Shown here piece after piece: positions 53,528 to 62,653 of a stretch of DNA of 64,000 nt. Made by a program: the position numbers and the translations under genes. Within the stretch, counting starts at the first letter, position 1. The number at the start of each line of letters is the position of its first letter. Origin of the DNA: Demequina oxidasica (GTDB lineage: Bacteria; Actinomycetota; Actinomycetes; Actinomycetales; Demequinaceae); contig NZ_BBRE01000001.1 of the NCBI RefSeq assembly GCF_000975115.1, positions 248,001-312,000 on the forward strand, written 5' to 3'. The notes under the pieces were generated by a model, which ran no database searches, was not told the DNA's origin, and saw nothing but the letters and a program-made list of their open reading frames with translations.

Positions 53528-54031
53528 ATGAACAAAGTAAAAAGCATGCTCGACCGCGTGCTGACGTGGGCGGTGGTGACACTATTCGCACTACTCGTCG
53601 TAGACGTCGCATGGCAGGTCTTCACCCGGCAAGTCCTCAACCAGCCCAGCGGCTGGTCTGAGGAACTCGCAAAATACTTGTTCATCTGGCTCGGCCTCTT
53701 CGGGTCGGCACTCGTCTTTGGCGAGCGCGGCCACATCGCAGTGGACGTCGCCGTGAAGAAGCTTCCTCAGCGGGCGCAGACCGTTCTTGCGGTCGTGGTG
53801 CAGCTGGCGATCCTCACCTTCACCACACTCGTCCTGATCTGGGGCGGCCTGCTCGTCGTTGAACTGTCCTGGAACCAGAACCTGACAGGGCTGCCGGCGA
53901 ACGTTGGCCCGCTCTACCTCGCCCTTCCCATCTCGGGAATCCTGATCGCGTTTTACACCATCTACCACCTGTTGCGCATCTTCACTGGCAAAGAAAAGCC
54001 ACTTGTCGACGCCCCTCAGGACGTCTTGTAA
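53528..54031 (+). CDS. dctQ: TRAP transporter small permease, DctQ family
   Basis: The 167-residue protein has four membrane helices (about 13-30, 47-65, 84-106, 125-147). Conserved features include WQVFTRQVLNQPSGWSEELAKYLFIWL near the N terminus and ERGHIAVDV after the second helix. It forms the small subunit of the TRAP permease with DctM and lies between dctP and dctM. Confidence 0.88.
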   Translation: MNKVKSMLDRVLTWAVVTLFALLVVDVAWQVFTRQVLNQPSGWSEELAKYLFIWLGLFGSALVFGERGHIAVDVAVKKLPQRAQTVLAVVVQLAILTFTTLVLIWGGLLVVELSWNQNLTGLPANVGPLYLALPISGILIAFYTIYHLLRIFTGKEKPLVDAPQDVL

Positions 54032-54044
54032 GGGGGTCTGACAC

Positions 54045-55358
54045 ATGGATACCGCACTCGTCGCCGCACTGATTCTGATCATCGGCATCGCAGTCTTCTT
54101 GGTGATCGGAACCCCGATCTCCATCGCCGTCGGCCTGTCTTCAATGACCGCCCTCATCGTCGCCCTTGGCTTCCACAATGGCATCCTGACCTCAGCTCAA
54201 CAGGTCTTCCGCGGGATCAATTCGTTCCCTTTACTTGCCATACCCTTCTTTGTGCTTGCCGGCGTCATTATGAACAACGGCGGCATTGCCTTACGGCTCA
54301 TTAACGCCGCCAAGGTCATGGTGGGCCGGGCCCCCGGCTCGCTCGCCCAGACAAACGTCGTAGCCAACGCCATGTTCGGAGCCGTCAGCGGCTCCGGGGT
54401 AGCCGCCGCTGCCGCCATCGGAACCACGATGGGCCCCCTGCAGGCCAAGGAGGGCTACAACAAGTCCTTCGCCGCCGCCACCAACATCGCCTCGGCCCCT
54501 GCGGGCATGCTGATTCCGCCCAGCAACCTGATGATCGTCTACTCCTTGGTCTCCAGCGCATCGGTCGCCGCTCTGTTCGTCGCCGGCTACATCCCCGGAG
54601 TCCTATGGGCCCTGGCGTGCATGATCATCGTCTACTTGTACGCACGTAAGCGCCCCGAGCTCAAGATCACCGCCAAGCTGACGCTCCAGGAGCGCACCCG
54701 CATCATCGTGGCCGCGCTGCCCGCCATGTTCCTCATTGTCATCGTGATCGGCGGCATCCTGGGTGGCATCTTCACCGCCACCGAGGCCTCCAACATCGCG
54801 GTCATCTATTCCCTCATCCTTTCCGCCATCTACAAGGCAATCTCCATCAAGGACATGCCTCGCATCCTCATGGACGCAGCCCGCACCACGGCAGTCGTCA
54901 TGTTCCTGATCGGCGTCTCGTCCATCATGGGCTTCGTGATGTCCTTCGCCAAGGTTCCGGCGATGATCGCAGACGTCATGTTCGGCATCAGCGACAACCC
55001 CGCAGTCCTGTTGATTCTGATCGCCCTGGTCCTGCTGATCGTGGGACTGTTCATGGACCCCACCCCCGCAGTGCTGATCTTCACGCCGATCTTCCTGCCC
55101 ATCGTCATGGCGTTCGGGATTCACCCCGTGCACTTCGGAATCATGATGGTGTTCGCCCTATCGGTCGGCACCATCACTCCACCTGTCGGCCCCATCCTCT
55201 TTGTGGGAGCCAAGGTGGCAAACCTGGGAATCGAGGACGTCGTCCGGCGGCTCATGCCGTTCTTCGCAGCCCTCATCGCGCTGCTGGTCATGGTGATCTT
55301 CACCCCCCTCCTGTCGATGTGGTTGCCCACCCTGCTGGGGCTCGTCGTGGTTCCCTAA
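54045..55358 (+). CDS. dctM: TRAP transporter large permease, DctM family
   Basis: The 437-residue protein has 11-12 membrane helices and DctM family sequence: IPFFVLAGVIMNNGGIALRLI, AVSGSGVAAAAAIGTTMGP, ASAPAGMLIPPSN, GILGGIFTATEAS and LGTITPPVGP-like PPVGPILFVGAK. It drives sodium-coupled import with DctP and DctQ. It begins 13 bases after dctQ with a GGGGG site. Confidence 0.9.
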   Translation: MDTALVAALILIIGIAVFLVIGTPISIAVGLSSMTALIVALGFHNGILTSAQQVFRGINSFPLLAIPFFVLAGVIMNNGGIALRLINAAKVMVGRAPGSLAQTNVVANAMFGAVSGSGVAAAAAIGTTMGPLQAKEGYNKSFAAATNIASAPAGMLIPPSNLMIVYSLVSSASVAALFVAGYIPGVLWALACMIIVYLYARKRPELKITAKLTLQERTRIIVAALPAMFLIVIVIGGILGGIFTATEASNIAVIYSLILSAIYKAISIKDMPRILMDAARTTAVVMFLIGVSSIMGFVMSFAKVPAMIADVMFGISDNPAVLLILIALVLLIVGLFMDPTPAVLIFTPIFLPIVMAFGIHPVHFGIMMVFALSVGTITPPVGPILFVGAKVANLGIEDVVRRLMPFFAALIALLVMVIFTPLLSMWLPTLLGLVVVP

Positions 55359-55423
55359 CGCGGTAGCCCGCGCCCCACTTACCCGTACCAACGCACTGCA
55401 TTCTCAGAGAAAGGACTCATCTC

Positions 55424-56263
55424 ATGGAACAGCGATACGCCACCAGCCCGGAGCACGTCCCCGGAATGGATACGGACGAACTGCGCCGTCGATACCTGGT
55501 CCAAGACCTGTTTGTCACCGACCAGGCCAACGCGGTCTACACGCACCACGACCGCATCGTCTTGTTCGGGGCCAAGCCCGTGACCACCTCGGTGGCGCTG
55601 CCCACGTTCCCGGAGATCCGCAGCGAGTACTTCTTTGAACACCGCGAGGCCGGCATCGTCAACGTCGGCGGCGCGGGTAGCGTCTCCGTGGACGGCACCG
55701 TGTACGACCTGTCGCACGGCTCGTGCCTCTATATAGGTAGCGGCGCGGTGGAGGTGTCCTTCACCTCGGCCGATGCTGAGGCAGAGGGCGGCCCCGCCCG
55801 CTTCTACGGCGTCTCGGCGCCGGCACACACGTCGTACCCGACCACGCTGGTCGAGGCGGGAACCGGCGATATTCGCGAGCTGGGCGACGCACTCACCTCC
55901 AACCGCCGCACCCTCAACCGATACATCCACGAGGGTGGCGTCCAGAGCTGCCAGGTGGTGATGGGCGTCACGACGCTGCACCCCGGCAGCATGTGGAACA
56001 CCATGCCGGCCCACACGCACGACCGCCGCACTGAGGCTTACCTGTATTTCGACCTGCCGGAGGACGCCCGCATTATTCACCTCATGGGTGTGCCCAGCGA
56101 GACGCGTCACCTGGTCGTCGCCAACGAAGAAGCCACCATCGCCCCTAGCTGGTCGGTGCACTCCGGAGTGGGCTCGGCAAGCTACAGCTTTGTCTTTGCG
56201 ATGGCGGGAGAGAACAAGTCGTTCGACGACATGGACGGCTTCGCCATTGCCGAAATGCGCTGA
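55424..56263 (+). CDS. kduI: 5-dehydro-4-deoxy-D-glucuronate isomerase
   Basis: The 279-residue protein matches KduI over its full length: YFFEHREAGIVNVGG, LDKLDxLYI-like SHGSCLYIGSG, and the metal-binding set H197-x-H199 and Glu204 in HTHDRRTEAYLYFDL, plus His near VHSGVGSASY. It converts 5-keto-4-deoxyuronate to 3-deoxy-D-glycero-2,5-hexodiulosonate in the breakdown of unsaturated uronates from pectin or related polymers. Usual length. It follows dctM in the same operon. Confidence 0.92.
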   Translation: MEQRYATSPEHVPGMDTDELRRRYLVQDLFVTDQANAVYTHHDRIVLFGAKPVTTSVALPTFPEIRSEYFFEHREAGIVNVGGAGSVSVDGTVYDLSHGSCLYIGSGAVEVSFTSADAEAEGGPARFYGVSAPAHTSYPTTLVEAGTGDIRELGDALTSNRRTLNRYIHEGGVQSCQVVMGVTTLHPGSMWNTMPAHTHDRRTEAYLYFDLPEDARIIHLMGVPSETRHLVVANEEATIAPSWSVHSGVGSASYSFVFAMAGENKSFDDMDGFAIAEMR

Positions 56264-56272
56264 CGCGGAACA

Positions 56273-57076
56273 ATGACTGACATGACTACCTCTACGCCAC
56301 CGGCAATCCCGTCCAATAACACCGCCCCCACGGCGCCCGCGAATGCGAGCGAGAAGACCCTCCTAGTCCTCGAAGCAGTGCTGATGCACGACCGTTTCAC
56401 GGACGTCGTGGAGGCCACTGGTCTAGCCAAGGGCACGGTGCATCGCATTCTGATGACCCTGGTCGACCGCGGGTTCGTCACGGTGTCGCAGACGGGTAGC
56501 TACCTTCCGGGACCCAAGGTGCTCTCCCTCGCGGGGCGTGCGTTGCAGCGCATCGATATCTCTGCCATCGCGCAGCCCTTCGTCGAGGCATTGGTGGCTC
56601 GCGTGCACTGCACCGTGCACCTGGGCGTCGCGAACGGTGACGAGGTGCTCTACCTGATCCGCTCGGACTCCGACAAGCCTTACCGCATGATGTCTCGCGT
56701 CGGAAACTCGATCCCTATGCACACCACGGGAATCGGCAAGTGCGTCCTGGCGACCTACTCCGACGATGCGCTTGCCCTGTTCGTGGCACGGGCCGGGCTA
56801 CCCCGCATGACCGAGAACACCATCACTACTTTGGACGGCCTGCGTGCCGAGGTTCAAACCGTGCGCGACCTGGGCTACGCCCGGGACCGCGAGGAGAACG
56901 AGCCCGGCATCGGCTGTGTAGCGGCACCCGTCCGCGACCACACCGGCAACGTCAACTACGGCCTGAGCATCTCCACCATCATGCTCGACCACACGGCAGA
57001 TCAGATTGACGCAATGTCGCGCGATGCCATCGAAACAGCTGACCAAATCTCCCGCGCATTGGGTTGGAAACCCTAA
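56273..57076 (+). CDS. IclR-family transcriptional regulator of the uronate operon
   Basis: The 267-residue protein has an N-terminal winged helix (VVEATGLAKGTVHRILMTLVDRGFV) and a C-terminal IclR effector domain (AQPFVEALVARVHCTVHLGVANGDEVLYL, MHTTGIGKCVLA, ENEPGIGCVAAPVRDHTG). KdgR, the regulator of pectin catabolism in enterobacteria, is in the same family and senses 2-keto-3-deoxygluconate; the same ligand is likely here but not shown. It sits between kduI and kduD, nine bases after kduI, so it is co-expressed with its presumed targets. Confidence 0.87.
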   Translation: MTDMTTSTPPAIPSNNTAPTAPANASEKTLLVLEAVLMHDRFTDVVEATGLAKGTVHRILMTLVDRGFVTVSQTGSYLPGPKVLSLAGRALQRIDISAIAQPFVEALVARVHCTVHLGVANGDEVLYLIRSDSDKPYRMMSRVGNSIPMHTTGIGKCVLATYSDDALALFVARAGLPRMTENTITTLDGLRAEVQTVRDLGYARDREENEPGIGCVAAPVRDHTGNVNYGLSISTIMLDHTADQIDAMSRDAIETADQISRALGWKP

Positions 57077-57122
57077 GAGCGCGGGGGCTCCGCCTCCACA
57101 TCCATCTGTAAGGAACACCACA

Positions 57123-57911
57123 ATGACTGCAGTCACGACGCCAGCCGACTACACCCACCGGCTACTGGGGCTTGAGGGCTCCACCGCGGTCGTCACCGGC
57201 GCAAGCCAGGGCATCGGCCTCGCGATCGCGCAAGCTCTCGCCTCTGCCGGCGCCGACGTGATTGCAGTCAGCCACAGCATGCCCGAAGGCGACAGCGACG
57301 CGCGCACTGCCGTCGAGGAGCAGTGCCGCGTCTTCACCCCGCTGCGCTGCGACTTCTCGTCGCGCGAGCAGGTCGCCGCACTCGCCGCAGACCTCGCCGA
57401 TCGCGAGGTAGATATCCTGGTAAACAATGGCGGCACTATCCGCCGCTCCCCCGCCGCTGACCACAGCGACGAAGACTTTGATCACGTCATGGACGTGAAC
57501 CTCCGCACCGCTTTTGTACTCTCCTGCGAGGTAGGTCGAGCCATGCTGGAGCGCGGCGCTGGCAAGATCGTCAACACCGCCTCCATGCTGAGCTTCCAGG
57601 GCGGAATCAACGTCCCCGGCTACACCTCTTCCAAGTCAGCCATTGCCGGCCTCACCAAGGCCCTGGCAAACGAGTGGGCCGCGGGCGGCGTGAACGTCAA
57701 CGCGGTCGCCCCCGGGTACGTCGCGACTGCCAACACGCTTGCCCTGCGGGAGGACCCCGTGCGCAGCCAGTCAATCTTGGACCGCATCCCCGCGGGTCGC
57801 TGGGCGGACGCCACCGACATCGCGGGCGCCGTGCTCTTCCTGTGCTCCCCAGCCGCCTCCTATATCCACGGGGCCACGTTGCCCGTCGATGGCGGCTGGC
57901 TCGCTCGCTAG
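57123..57911 (+). CDS. kduD: 2-dehydro-3-deoxy-D-gluconate 5-dehydrogenase, KduD-type SDR
   Basis: The 262-residue SDR has VVTGASQGIGLAIAQ, VNNGGT (Gly instead of Ala in the usual NNAG), Ser of NTASML, YTSSK (Tyr, Lys) and the C-terminal RIPAGRW and PVDGGW that mark KduD-like enzymes. It reduces 2,5-diketo-3-deoxygluconate to KDG in the step after KduI. A second copy of this type is at 60040-60795. AAGGA precedes the ATG at 57123. Confidence 0.87.
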   Translation: MTAVTTPADYTHRLLGLEGSTAVVTGASQGIGLAIAQALASAGADVIAVSHSMPEGDSDARTAVEEQCRVFTPLRCDFSSREQVAALAADLADREVDILVNNGGTIRRSPAADHSDEDFDHVMDVNLRTAFVLSCEVGRAMLERGAGKIVNTASMLSFQGGINVPGYTSSKSAIAGLTKALANEWAAGGVNVNAVAPGYVATANTLALREDPVRSQSILDRIPAGRWADATDIAGAVLFLCSPAASYIHGATLPVDGGWLAR

Positions 57912-57984
57912 CACCGCCACTTCCCGGGTGCGGGGCAATGCTGTTCTGCGGCCCGCTGCCTTCAACGAATCAGAAAGGACTTCC

Positions 57985-58998
57985 ATGAAGATTGTCATCA
58001 CCGAGTGCGACCACGACGCGTTCGACCTCGAACTCTCCGTGACCGACGCCGCTCAGGCCAAGCTCGTCATCACCCAGTCCCAGAACACCGCTGAGGTTAT
58101 CGCCAACGCAGCGGGCGCCCAGGGAATCCTGGTGCAGTACGCGCAGATCACCGCCGAGGTGATGGACGGACTACCCGACCTCAAAGTCATCGGCCGCTAT
58201 GGCGTGGGCATTGACTCCGTCGACGTCCCCGCGGCGACCGCGCGCGGCATCGCCGTGTGCAATGTGCCCGACTACGGCACCGAGGCCGTCTCTGACCACG
58301 CGATCGCAATGGCGCTGGCCGCCGCGCGTGGCATCCCCCGTCTTGACCGTGGCGTCCGTGCCGGCAACTTTGATCTGGTCGCCGTCCGACCGCTCTACCA
58401 GACCCGCGACCGCGTCTTTGGCGTGATCGGGCTGGGCCTCATCGGAGCCGCCACCGCCCGCAAGGCCGCGGGGCTTGGCTACGAGGTCATCGGTTACGAC
58501 GTTCGCGCTGACCCGGCGGCGGACACGTTCCACGGCGTGCGGTCAGTAAGCCTCGACGAGCTCCTTGAGCGGTCCCAGGTGGTGTCACTACACACCCCCC
58601 TGACGGATCAGACCCGCAGCATGATCAGCACCGAGCAATTCGCCAAGATGCGCTCGGACGCGATCCTGGTGAATACCAGTCGCGGCGGTGTAGCGGACAC
58701 GGAGGCGCTCGTCGAGGCCCTTCGCGATGGCCAGATTCAGGGTGCGGCTATTGACGTCCACGAGGAAGAGCCGGTACCCATCGGCCACCCGCTGACCGAG
58801 TTTGACTCTGTGGTCCTCACGCCGCACCTTGCCTGGTATTCCGAGGAATCGTACGCGGAGCTCAAGCACCGCACGGCAGAGAACGTCGTGGAGGTGTGCG
58901 CCGGCCGCACTCCTCGCAACATCGTCAATCCGGAGGTACTCGGGGCCCCCGGACGCAACGCAGAGTTTCTCGTGAACGCCACCCAGACAGGAGCCTGA
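57985..58998 (+). CDS. D-isomer-specific 2-hydroxyacid dehydrogenase
   Basis: The 337-residue enzyme has the 2-hydroxyacid dehydrogenase layout: catalytic Arg in GRYGVGIDSVD, GLGLIGAATARKA Rossmann loop with YDVRAD after strand two, TSRGGVADTEALVEAL, and Glu and His in EEEPVP and TPHLAWYSEE. This is the CtBP/phosphoglycerate-dehydrogenase-like class. Substrate unknown; in this operon it may act on a 2-ketoaldonate or hydroxypyruvate. AAAGGAC before the ATG. Confidence 0.85.
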   Translation: MKIVITECDHDAFDLELSVTDAAQAKLVITQSQNTAEVIANAAGAQGILVQYAQITAEVMDGLPDLKVIGRYGVGIDSVDVPAATARGIAVCNVPDYGTEAVSDHAIAMALAAARGIPRLDRGVRAGNFDLVAVRPLYQTRDRVFGVIGLGLIGAATARKAAGLGYEVIGYDVRADPAADTFHGVRSVSLDELLERSQVVSLHTPLTDQTRSMISTEQFAKMRSDAILVNTSRGGVADTEALVEALRDGQIQGAAIDVHEEEPVPIGHPLTEFDSVVLTPHLAWYSEESYAELKHRTAENVVEVCAGRTPRNIVNPEVLGAPGRNAEFLVNATQTGA

Positions 58999-58999
58999 C

Positions 59000-60043
59000 A
59001 TGACCCCCCAGAACGACATGACTGCGGCCATCTGGAAGGGCGCCGATGCGGTGGAGACACAGCGGGTTCCCCTGCCTGCGATTCCCGAGGGTTGGGCACT
59101 GGTTCGCATGGCCTTCAATGGCATCTGCGGCACCGACCTGTCCATCTTCCACGGCAAGCATCCCCGCGCCCAGGCCCCGCTGGTCATGGGACACGAGATG
59201 TCCGGCTGGGTCGAGCAGGCTGGGGCCTCCGGTCCCGCCGCCGGTGCCCTCGTCGTGGTTGAGCCGCTGCTGTCCTGCGGCGACTGCAAGTCCTGCCGTG
59301 ACGGCAACGCTCACGTGTGCCGCAGGCTCGGCCTGTACGGCATCGACACTCCTGGCGGCATGGCCGAGTACGTGGCTTTGCCCCCCGAGGTCTTGCACGA
59401 GGTCCCCGCAGGAGTCGACCCCCGCACCGCCTCACTCGCCGAGCCACTCGCCGTCGCCGTTCACGCCGTAGCGCTGTCCGGCATGGAGCAGGGCGACACC
59501 GTCGCCGTGTACGGGGCTGGCCCCATCGGAGTCCTCACCGCCCTTGTCGCACGCCACGAGGGCGCCGGCCAGGTCGTCATCACCGAACCCAGCCCCTGGC
59601 GCCGCTCGGTAGCCGAGGCCATGGGCTTCACCGTGGTCCCAGAGGGATCCACCATGGCGGAGACTCTCGCGCCGCTGACGGACGGCGAAGGTGCCGACAC
59701 CACGTTCGACACGGCCGCCCACCCCAGCGTCGCCGCCCAACTGACCGAGGTCACCCGAGTCCTGGGACGCATCGTCGTCGTGGGTGTTTACAAGTCCCCC
59801 GCCCCCATTGATCTCCAGGCCGTGTGCTTCAAGGAGCAGACCATGGCCGGCGTGCGGGTGTACACCACCGAAAACGTGACTCGCGCGATCGAACTCATCT
59901 CCTCGGGAGCACTGGGGCTTGAGAAGTTCCCCACCAAGACATTCAGTTTGGACCAGATCAGCGCAGCTTTCGACGCAGCAACATCGGGCCAGGACTGCCT
60001 CAAGGTTCTGGTTTCCCCCCTTCCCGGAGAGGCCACGGCATGA
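59000..60043 (+). CDS. zinc-dependent alcohol dehydrogenase of the sugar-acid operon
   Basis: The 347-residue MDR enzyme has catalytic zinc ligands in GICGTDLSIFHGK (Cys) and VMGHEMSG (His-Glu), four structural zinc cysteines in CGDCKSCRDGNAHVC, and the Rossmann loop VYGAGPIGVLTAL with EPSPWRR favouring NAD. Family members include threonine, sorbitol and galactonate or idonate dehydrogenases. It probably oxidises a secondary hydroxyl of a sugar acid in this pathway. It starts one base after the previous stop and overlaps the next gene by ATGA. Confidence 0.86.
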   Translation: MTPQNDMTAAIWKGADAVETQRVPLPAIPEGWALVRMAFNGICGTDLSIFHGKHPRAQAPLVMGHEMSGWVEQAGASGPAAGALVVVEPLLSCGDCKSCRDGNAHVCRRLGLYGIDTPGGMAEYVALPPEVLHEVPAGVDPRTASLAEPLAVAVHAVALSGMEQGDTVAVYGAGPIGVLTALVARHEGAGQVVITEPSPWRRSVAEAMGFTVVPEGSTMAETLAPLTDGEGADTTFDTAAHPSVAAQLTEVTRVLGRIVVVGVYKSPAPIDLQAVCFKEQTMAGVRVYTTENVTRAIELISSGALGLEKFPTKTFSLDQISAAFDAATSGQDCLKVLVSPLPGEATA

Positions 60044-60795
60044 GCACCGCATTCGACTTGACCGGACGTACCGCCCTCATCACGGGTGGCGGGCGCGGCC
60101 TAGGCGCCGGCATCACCAGGGCCATGCTCGACGCGGGCGCGGACGTCATCGTTTACGGCCGTCGCGACCTCCCTCAGGACCTGGTGGACTACGCATCCGA
60201 GCGCTCAAGGCGCCTGGACTTCTACTCCGTGGACATCGGCGACAGCGATGCGCTCGCGTCAGTCTCTGCCACGGTGCTCGCCGAGCACCAAGTGGACATC
60301 TTGGTGAACAACGCGGGGACCCAGGAGCGCCACCCCGCCGTGGAATTTCCGCTCGAATCGTTTGACCGCGTCATGGACGTCAACCTCCGTTCCGTCTTCC
60401 AGCTGTGCCAGATCTTTGGTGCACCGATGCTGAAACGCGGCCATGGAAGCATCGTTAACCTTGCCTCACTGTTGTCCTTCCAGGGCGGGCTGACAGTCCC
60501 GGCCTACGCCGCCAGCAAGGGCGCGGTGGCTCAGCTCACCAAGGCCCTGTGCAACGAGTGGTCCGGCAAGGGCGTCAACGTCAACGCGGTCGCGCCGGGC
60601 TACATGGCGACCGAGATGAACACCGCACTTCTCGCTGACCCCGTCCGCTTGGAGCAACTGTCCGTCCGCATCCCCGCCGGCCGCTGGGGCGAGCCCGAGG
60701 ACATTGGCAACGTCGTCGTGTTCCTGGCCTCCCCCGCATCGGCCTATATCCATGGCCAGGTTCTTGCCGTCGACGGTGGATGGCTCGCCCGCTAG
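60040..60795 (+). CDS. second KduD-like SDR
   Basis: The 251-residue SDR has ITGGGRGLGAGITRA, VNNAGT, YAASK and the same RIPAGRWGEPEDI and AVDGGWLAR C-terminal marks as the SDR at 57123. The two are similar but clearly diverged, with the strongest likeness in the second half. It could reduce 5-keto-gluconate-type substrates or repeat the KduD step on a stereoisomer. ATGA overlap with the dehydrogenase shows coupling. Confidence 0.85.
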   Translation: MSTAFDLTGRTALITGGGRGLGAGITRAMLDAGADVIVYGRRDLPQDLVDYASERSRRLDFYSVDIGDSDALASVSATVLAEHQVDILVNNAGTQERHPAVEFPLESFDRVMDVNLRSVFQLCQIFGAPMLKRGHGSIVNLASLLSFQGGLTVPAYAASKGAVAQLTKALCNEWSGKGVNVNAVAPGYMATEMNTALLADPVRLEQLSVRIPAGRWGEPEDIGNVVVFLASPASAYIHGQVLAVDGGWLAR

Positions 60796-60853
60796 CCGCC
60801 CCACTTCCCTTCACCCCACCCCTCACTCTTTTCCCTCACGTAGGAGCCACACC

Positions 60854-61477
60854 ATGAACACCCTCGCCCGACTCAGCGCCGCACGGCTCGTCCCCGTAGT
60901 TGTTCTGGACGATGCCGCCGATGCAGACCCCCTTGCCGCCGCCCTGGTCGCCGGAGGCCTCCCCGTCGCGGAAGTGACCTTCCGTACCGATGCCGCCGAG
61001 GAGTCCATCCGTGCCATGAGTGCACGTGGAGACATGCTGGTGGGGGCAGGCACCGTGCTGACCGCCGCCCAGGTGGACTTCGCCGTCTCGGCCGGCGCCA
61101 GCTACATCGTCTCACCCGGCCTGAGCCGCCCTGTCGTGGAACGTTGCCAGGAACTCGGTGTGCTCGCGCTACCCGGCGCCGTGTCAGCCACGGAGGTGCA
61201 GGCAGCCTTGGAAATGGGACTCACCACAGTGAAGTTCTTCCCCGCGGGCACCTCCGGAGGTGCACCCGCCATCGCCGCTCTCGCCGCCCCGTTTCACGGT
61301 GTGACGTTTGTGCCTACCGGCGGAATCGGTCCCACGAACCTTCACGAGTACCTTGCGATTCCCGAGGTGGTTGCCGTGGGCGGTTCGTGGATGGTCCCTC
61401 GCGCAACGGTGCGCGACGGCAACTTCGCAGAGATCACTCGCCTGACGGCCGATGCCGTCTCCCTTCTCAACGCCTGA
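60854..61477 (+). CDS. eda: KDPG/KHG aldolase
   Basis: The 207-residue class I aldolase has the conserved Glu in VAEVTFRT, GAGTVLTAAQVDFAVSAGA, and the Schiff-base Lys127 in TTVKFFPA. It cleaves 2-keto-3-deoxy-6-phosphogluconate to pyruvate and glyceraldehyde-3-phosphate, and often also 4-hydroxy-2-oxoglutarate. It completes the KduI-KduD-KdgK route. It begins after AGGAG. Confidence 0.92.
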   Translation: MNTLARLSAARLVPVVVLDDAADADPLAAALVAGGLPVAEVTFRTDAAEESIRAMSARGDMLVGAGTVLTAAQVDFAVSAGASYIVSPGLSRPVVERCQELGVLALPGAVSATEVQAALEMGLTTVKFFPAGTSGGAPAIAALAAPFHGVTFVPTGGIGPTNLHEYLAIPEVVAVGGSWMVPRATVRDGNFAEITRLTADAVSLLNA

Positions 61478-61515
61478 CACCCACACCTCACGACCACAGC
61501 CCACCAGGAGTAACC

Positions 61516-62616
61516 ATGAGCCTCACCATTCGCCCCGCCTCTGAATGCCGCTATGACGCGGTCTCCCTGGGCGAGGTTATGCTTCGCCTCGATCCCGGCG
61601 AGGGTCGCATCCGTACCGCCCGCTCGTTCCGTGCCTGGGAGGGCGGCGGTGAGTACAACGTCACTCGTGGACTGCGTCGCGCCTTTGGCCTCCGGGGTGC
61701 CGTGGTGACGTCCTTGGCGGACAACGAGATCGGCCGCCTGGTCGAGGACCTCATCATTCAGGGTGGCGTAGACACCGACTTCATCAAGTGGGTTCCCTAC
61801 GACGGCATTGGACGCGAGGTACGCAACGGCCTCAACTTCACCGAGCGCGGCTTTGGCGTGCGTGGCGCCGTGGGCGTGTCCGACCGCGGAATCACTGCCG
61901 CGTCTCAGCTCAAGGCTGACGACGTGGACTGGGATCATCTTTTTGGTGATCTCGGCGTGCGCTGGCTCCACACAGGTGGCATCTTCGCCGCTCTTTCAGA
62001 GACATCCGCTGAGACTGTGCTCGCAGCCGTCAAGGCAGCTCGCAAGCACGGCACCGTCGTGTCCTACGACCTCAACTACCGCCCGTCGCTGTGGAAGTCC
62101 ATCGGCGGCCAGGCCAAGGCCCAAGAGGTCAACCGGGCCATCGCGCCCTACGTGGACGTCATGATTGGCAACGAGGAGGACTTCACCGCCAGCCTCGGGT
62201 TTGCTGTGGAGGGCGTGGACGAGGATCTCTCCGAGCTGGCCGTCGACGGCTTTGCCAAGATGATCGACTCTGCTGCGGAAACGTTCCCCAACTTCCAGGT
62301 CATCGCCACCACCATGCGCACCGTGCACACCGCCACCATCAACGATTGGGGCGCACTCGCGTGGTCCAAGGAGACCGGCCTGGTGCAGTCCACTCACCGC
62401 GAGCGCCTGGAGATCATGGACCGCGTAGGCGGTGGCGACTCGTTCGCGTCCGGCCTCATCTACGGTCTACTCGACGGCCAGCCGCTGGCGACCGCCCTGG
62501 AATACGGCGCGGCACACGGGGCCCTGGCCATGACCACTCCGGGCGACACCACCATGGTCACCACCGCAGACGTTCTCAAGCTGGCCGGCGGCGGCGGAGC
62601 CCGCGTTGACCGCTAA
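61516..62616 (+). CDS. kdgK: 2-keto-3-deoxygluconate kinase, PfkB family
   Basis: The 366-residue kinase is PfkB-like: SLGEVMLRLDPGEGR at the start, GGGEYNVTRGL for substrate binding, DLNYRPSLW in the middle and the anion-hole/base motif VGGGDSFASGLIYG with catalytic Asp308. It phosphorylates KDG to KDPG. It is somewhat longer than the usual ~310 residues, with extra residues between the sheet and the lid. AGGAG precedes the ATG at 61516. Confidence 0.9.
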   Translation: MSLTIRPASECRYDAVSLGEVMLRLDPGEGRIRTARSFRAWEGGGEYNVTRGLRRAFGLRGAVVTSLADNEIGRLVEDLIIQGGVDTDFIKWVPYDGIGREVRNGLNFTERGFGVRGAVGVSDRGITAASQLKADDVDWDHLFGDLGVRWLHTGGIFAALSETSAETVLAAVKAARKHGTVVSYDLNYRPSLWKSIGGQAKAQEVNRAIAPYVDVMIGNEEDFTASLGFAVEGVDEDLSELAVDGFAKMIDSAAETFPNFQVIATTMRTVHTATINDWGALAWSKETGLVQSTHRERLEIMDRVGGGDSFASGLIYGLLDGQPLATALEYGAAHGALAMTTPGDTTMVTTADVLKLAGGGGARVDR

Positions 62617-62653
62617 CTCAACCACAACCAACCACACCACTATGGAGGTACGT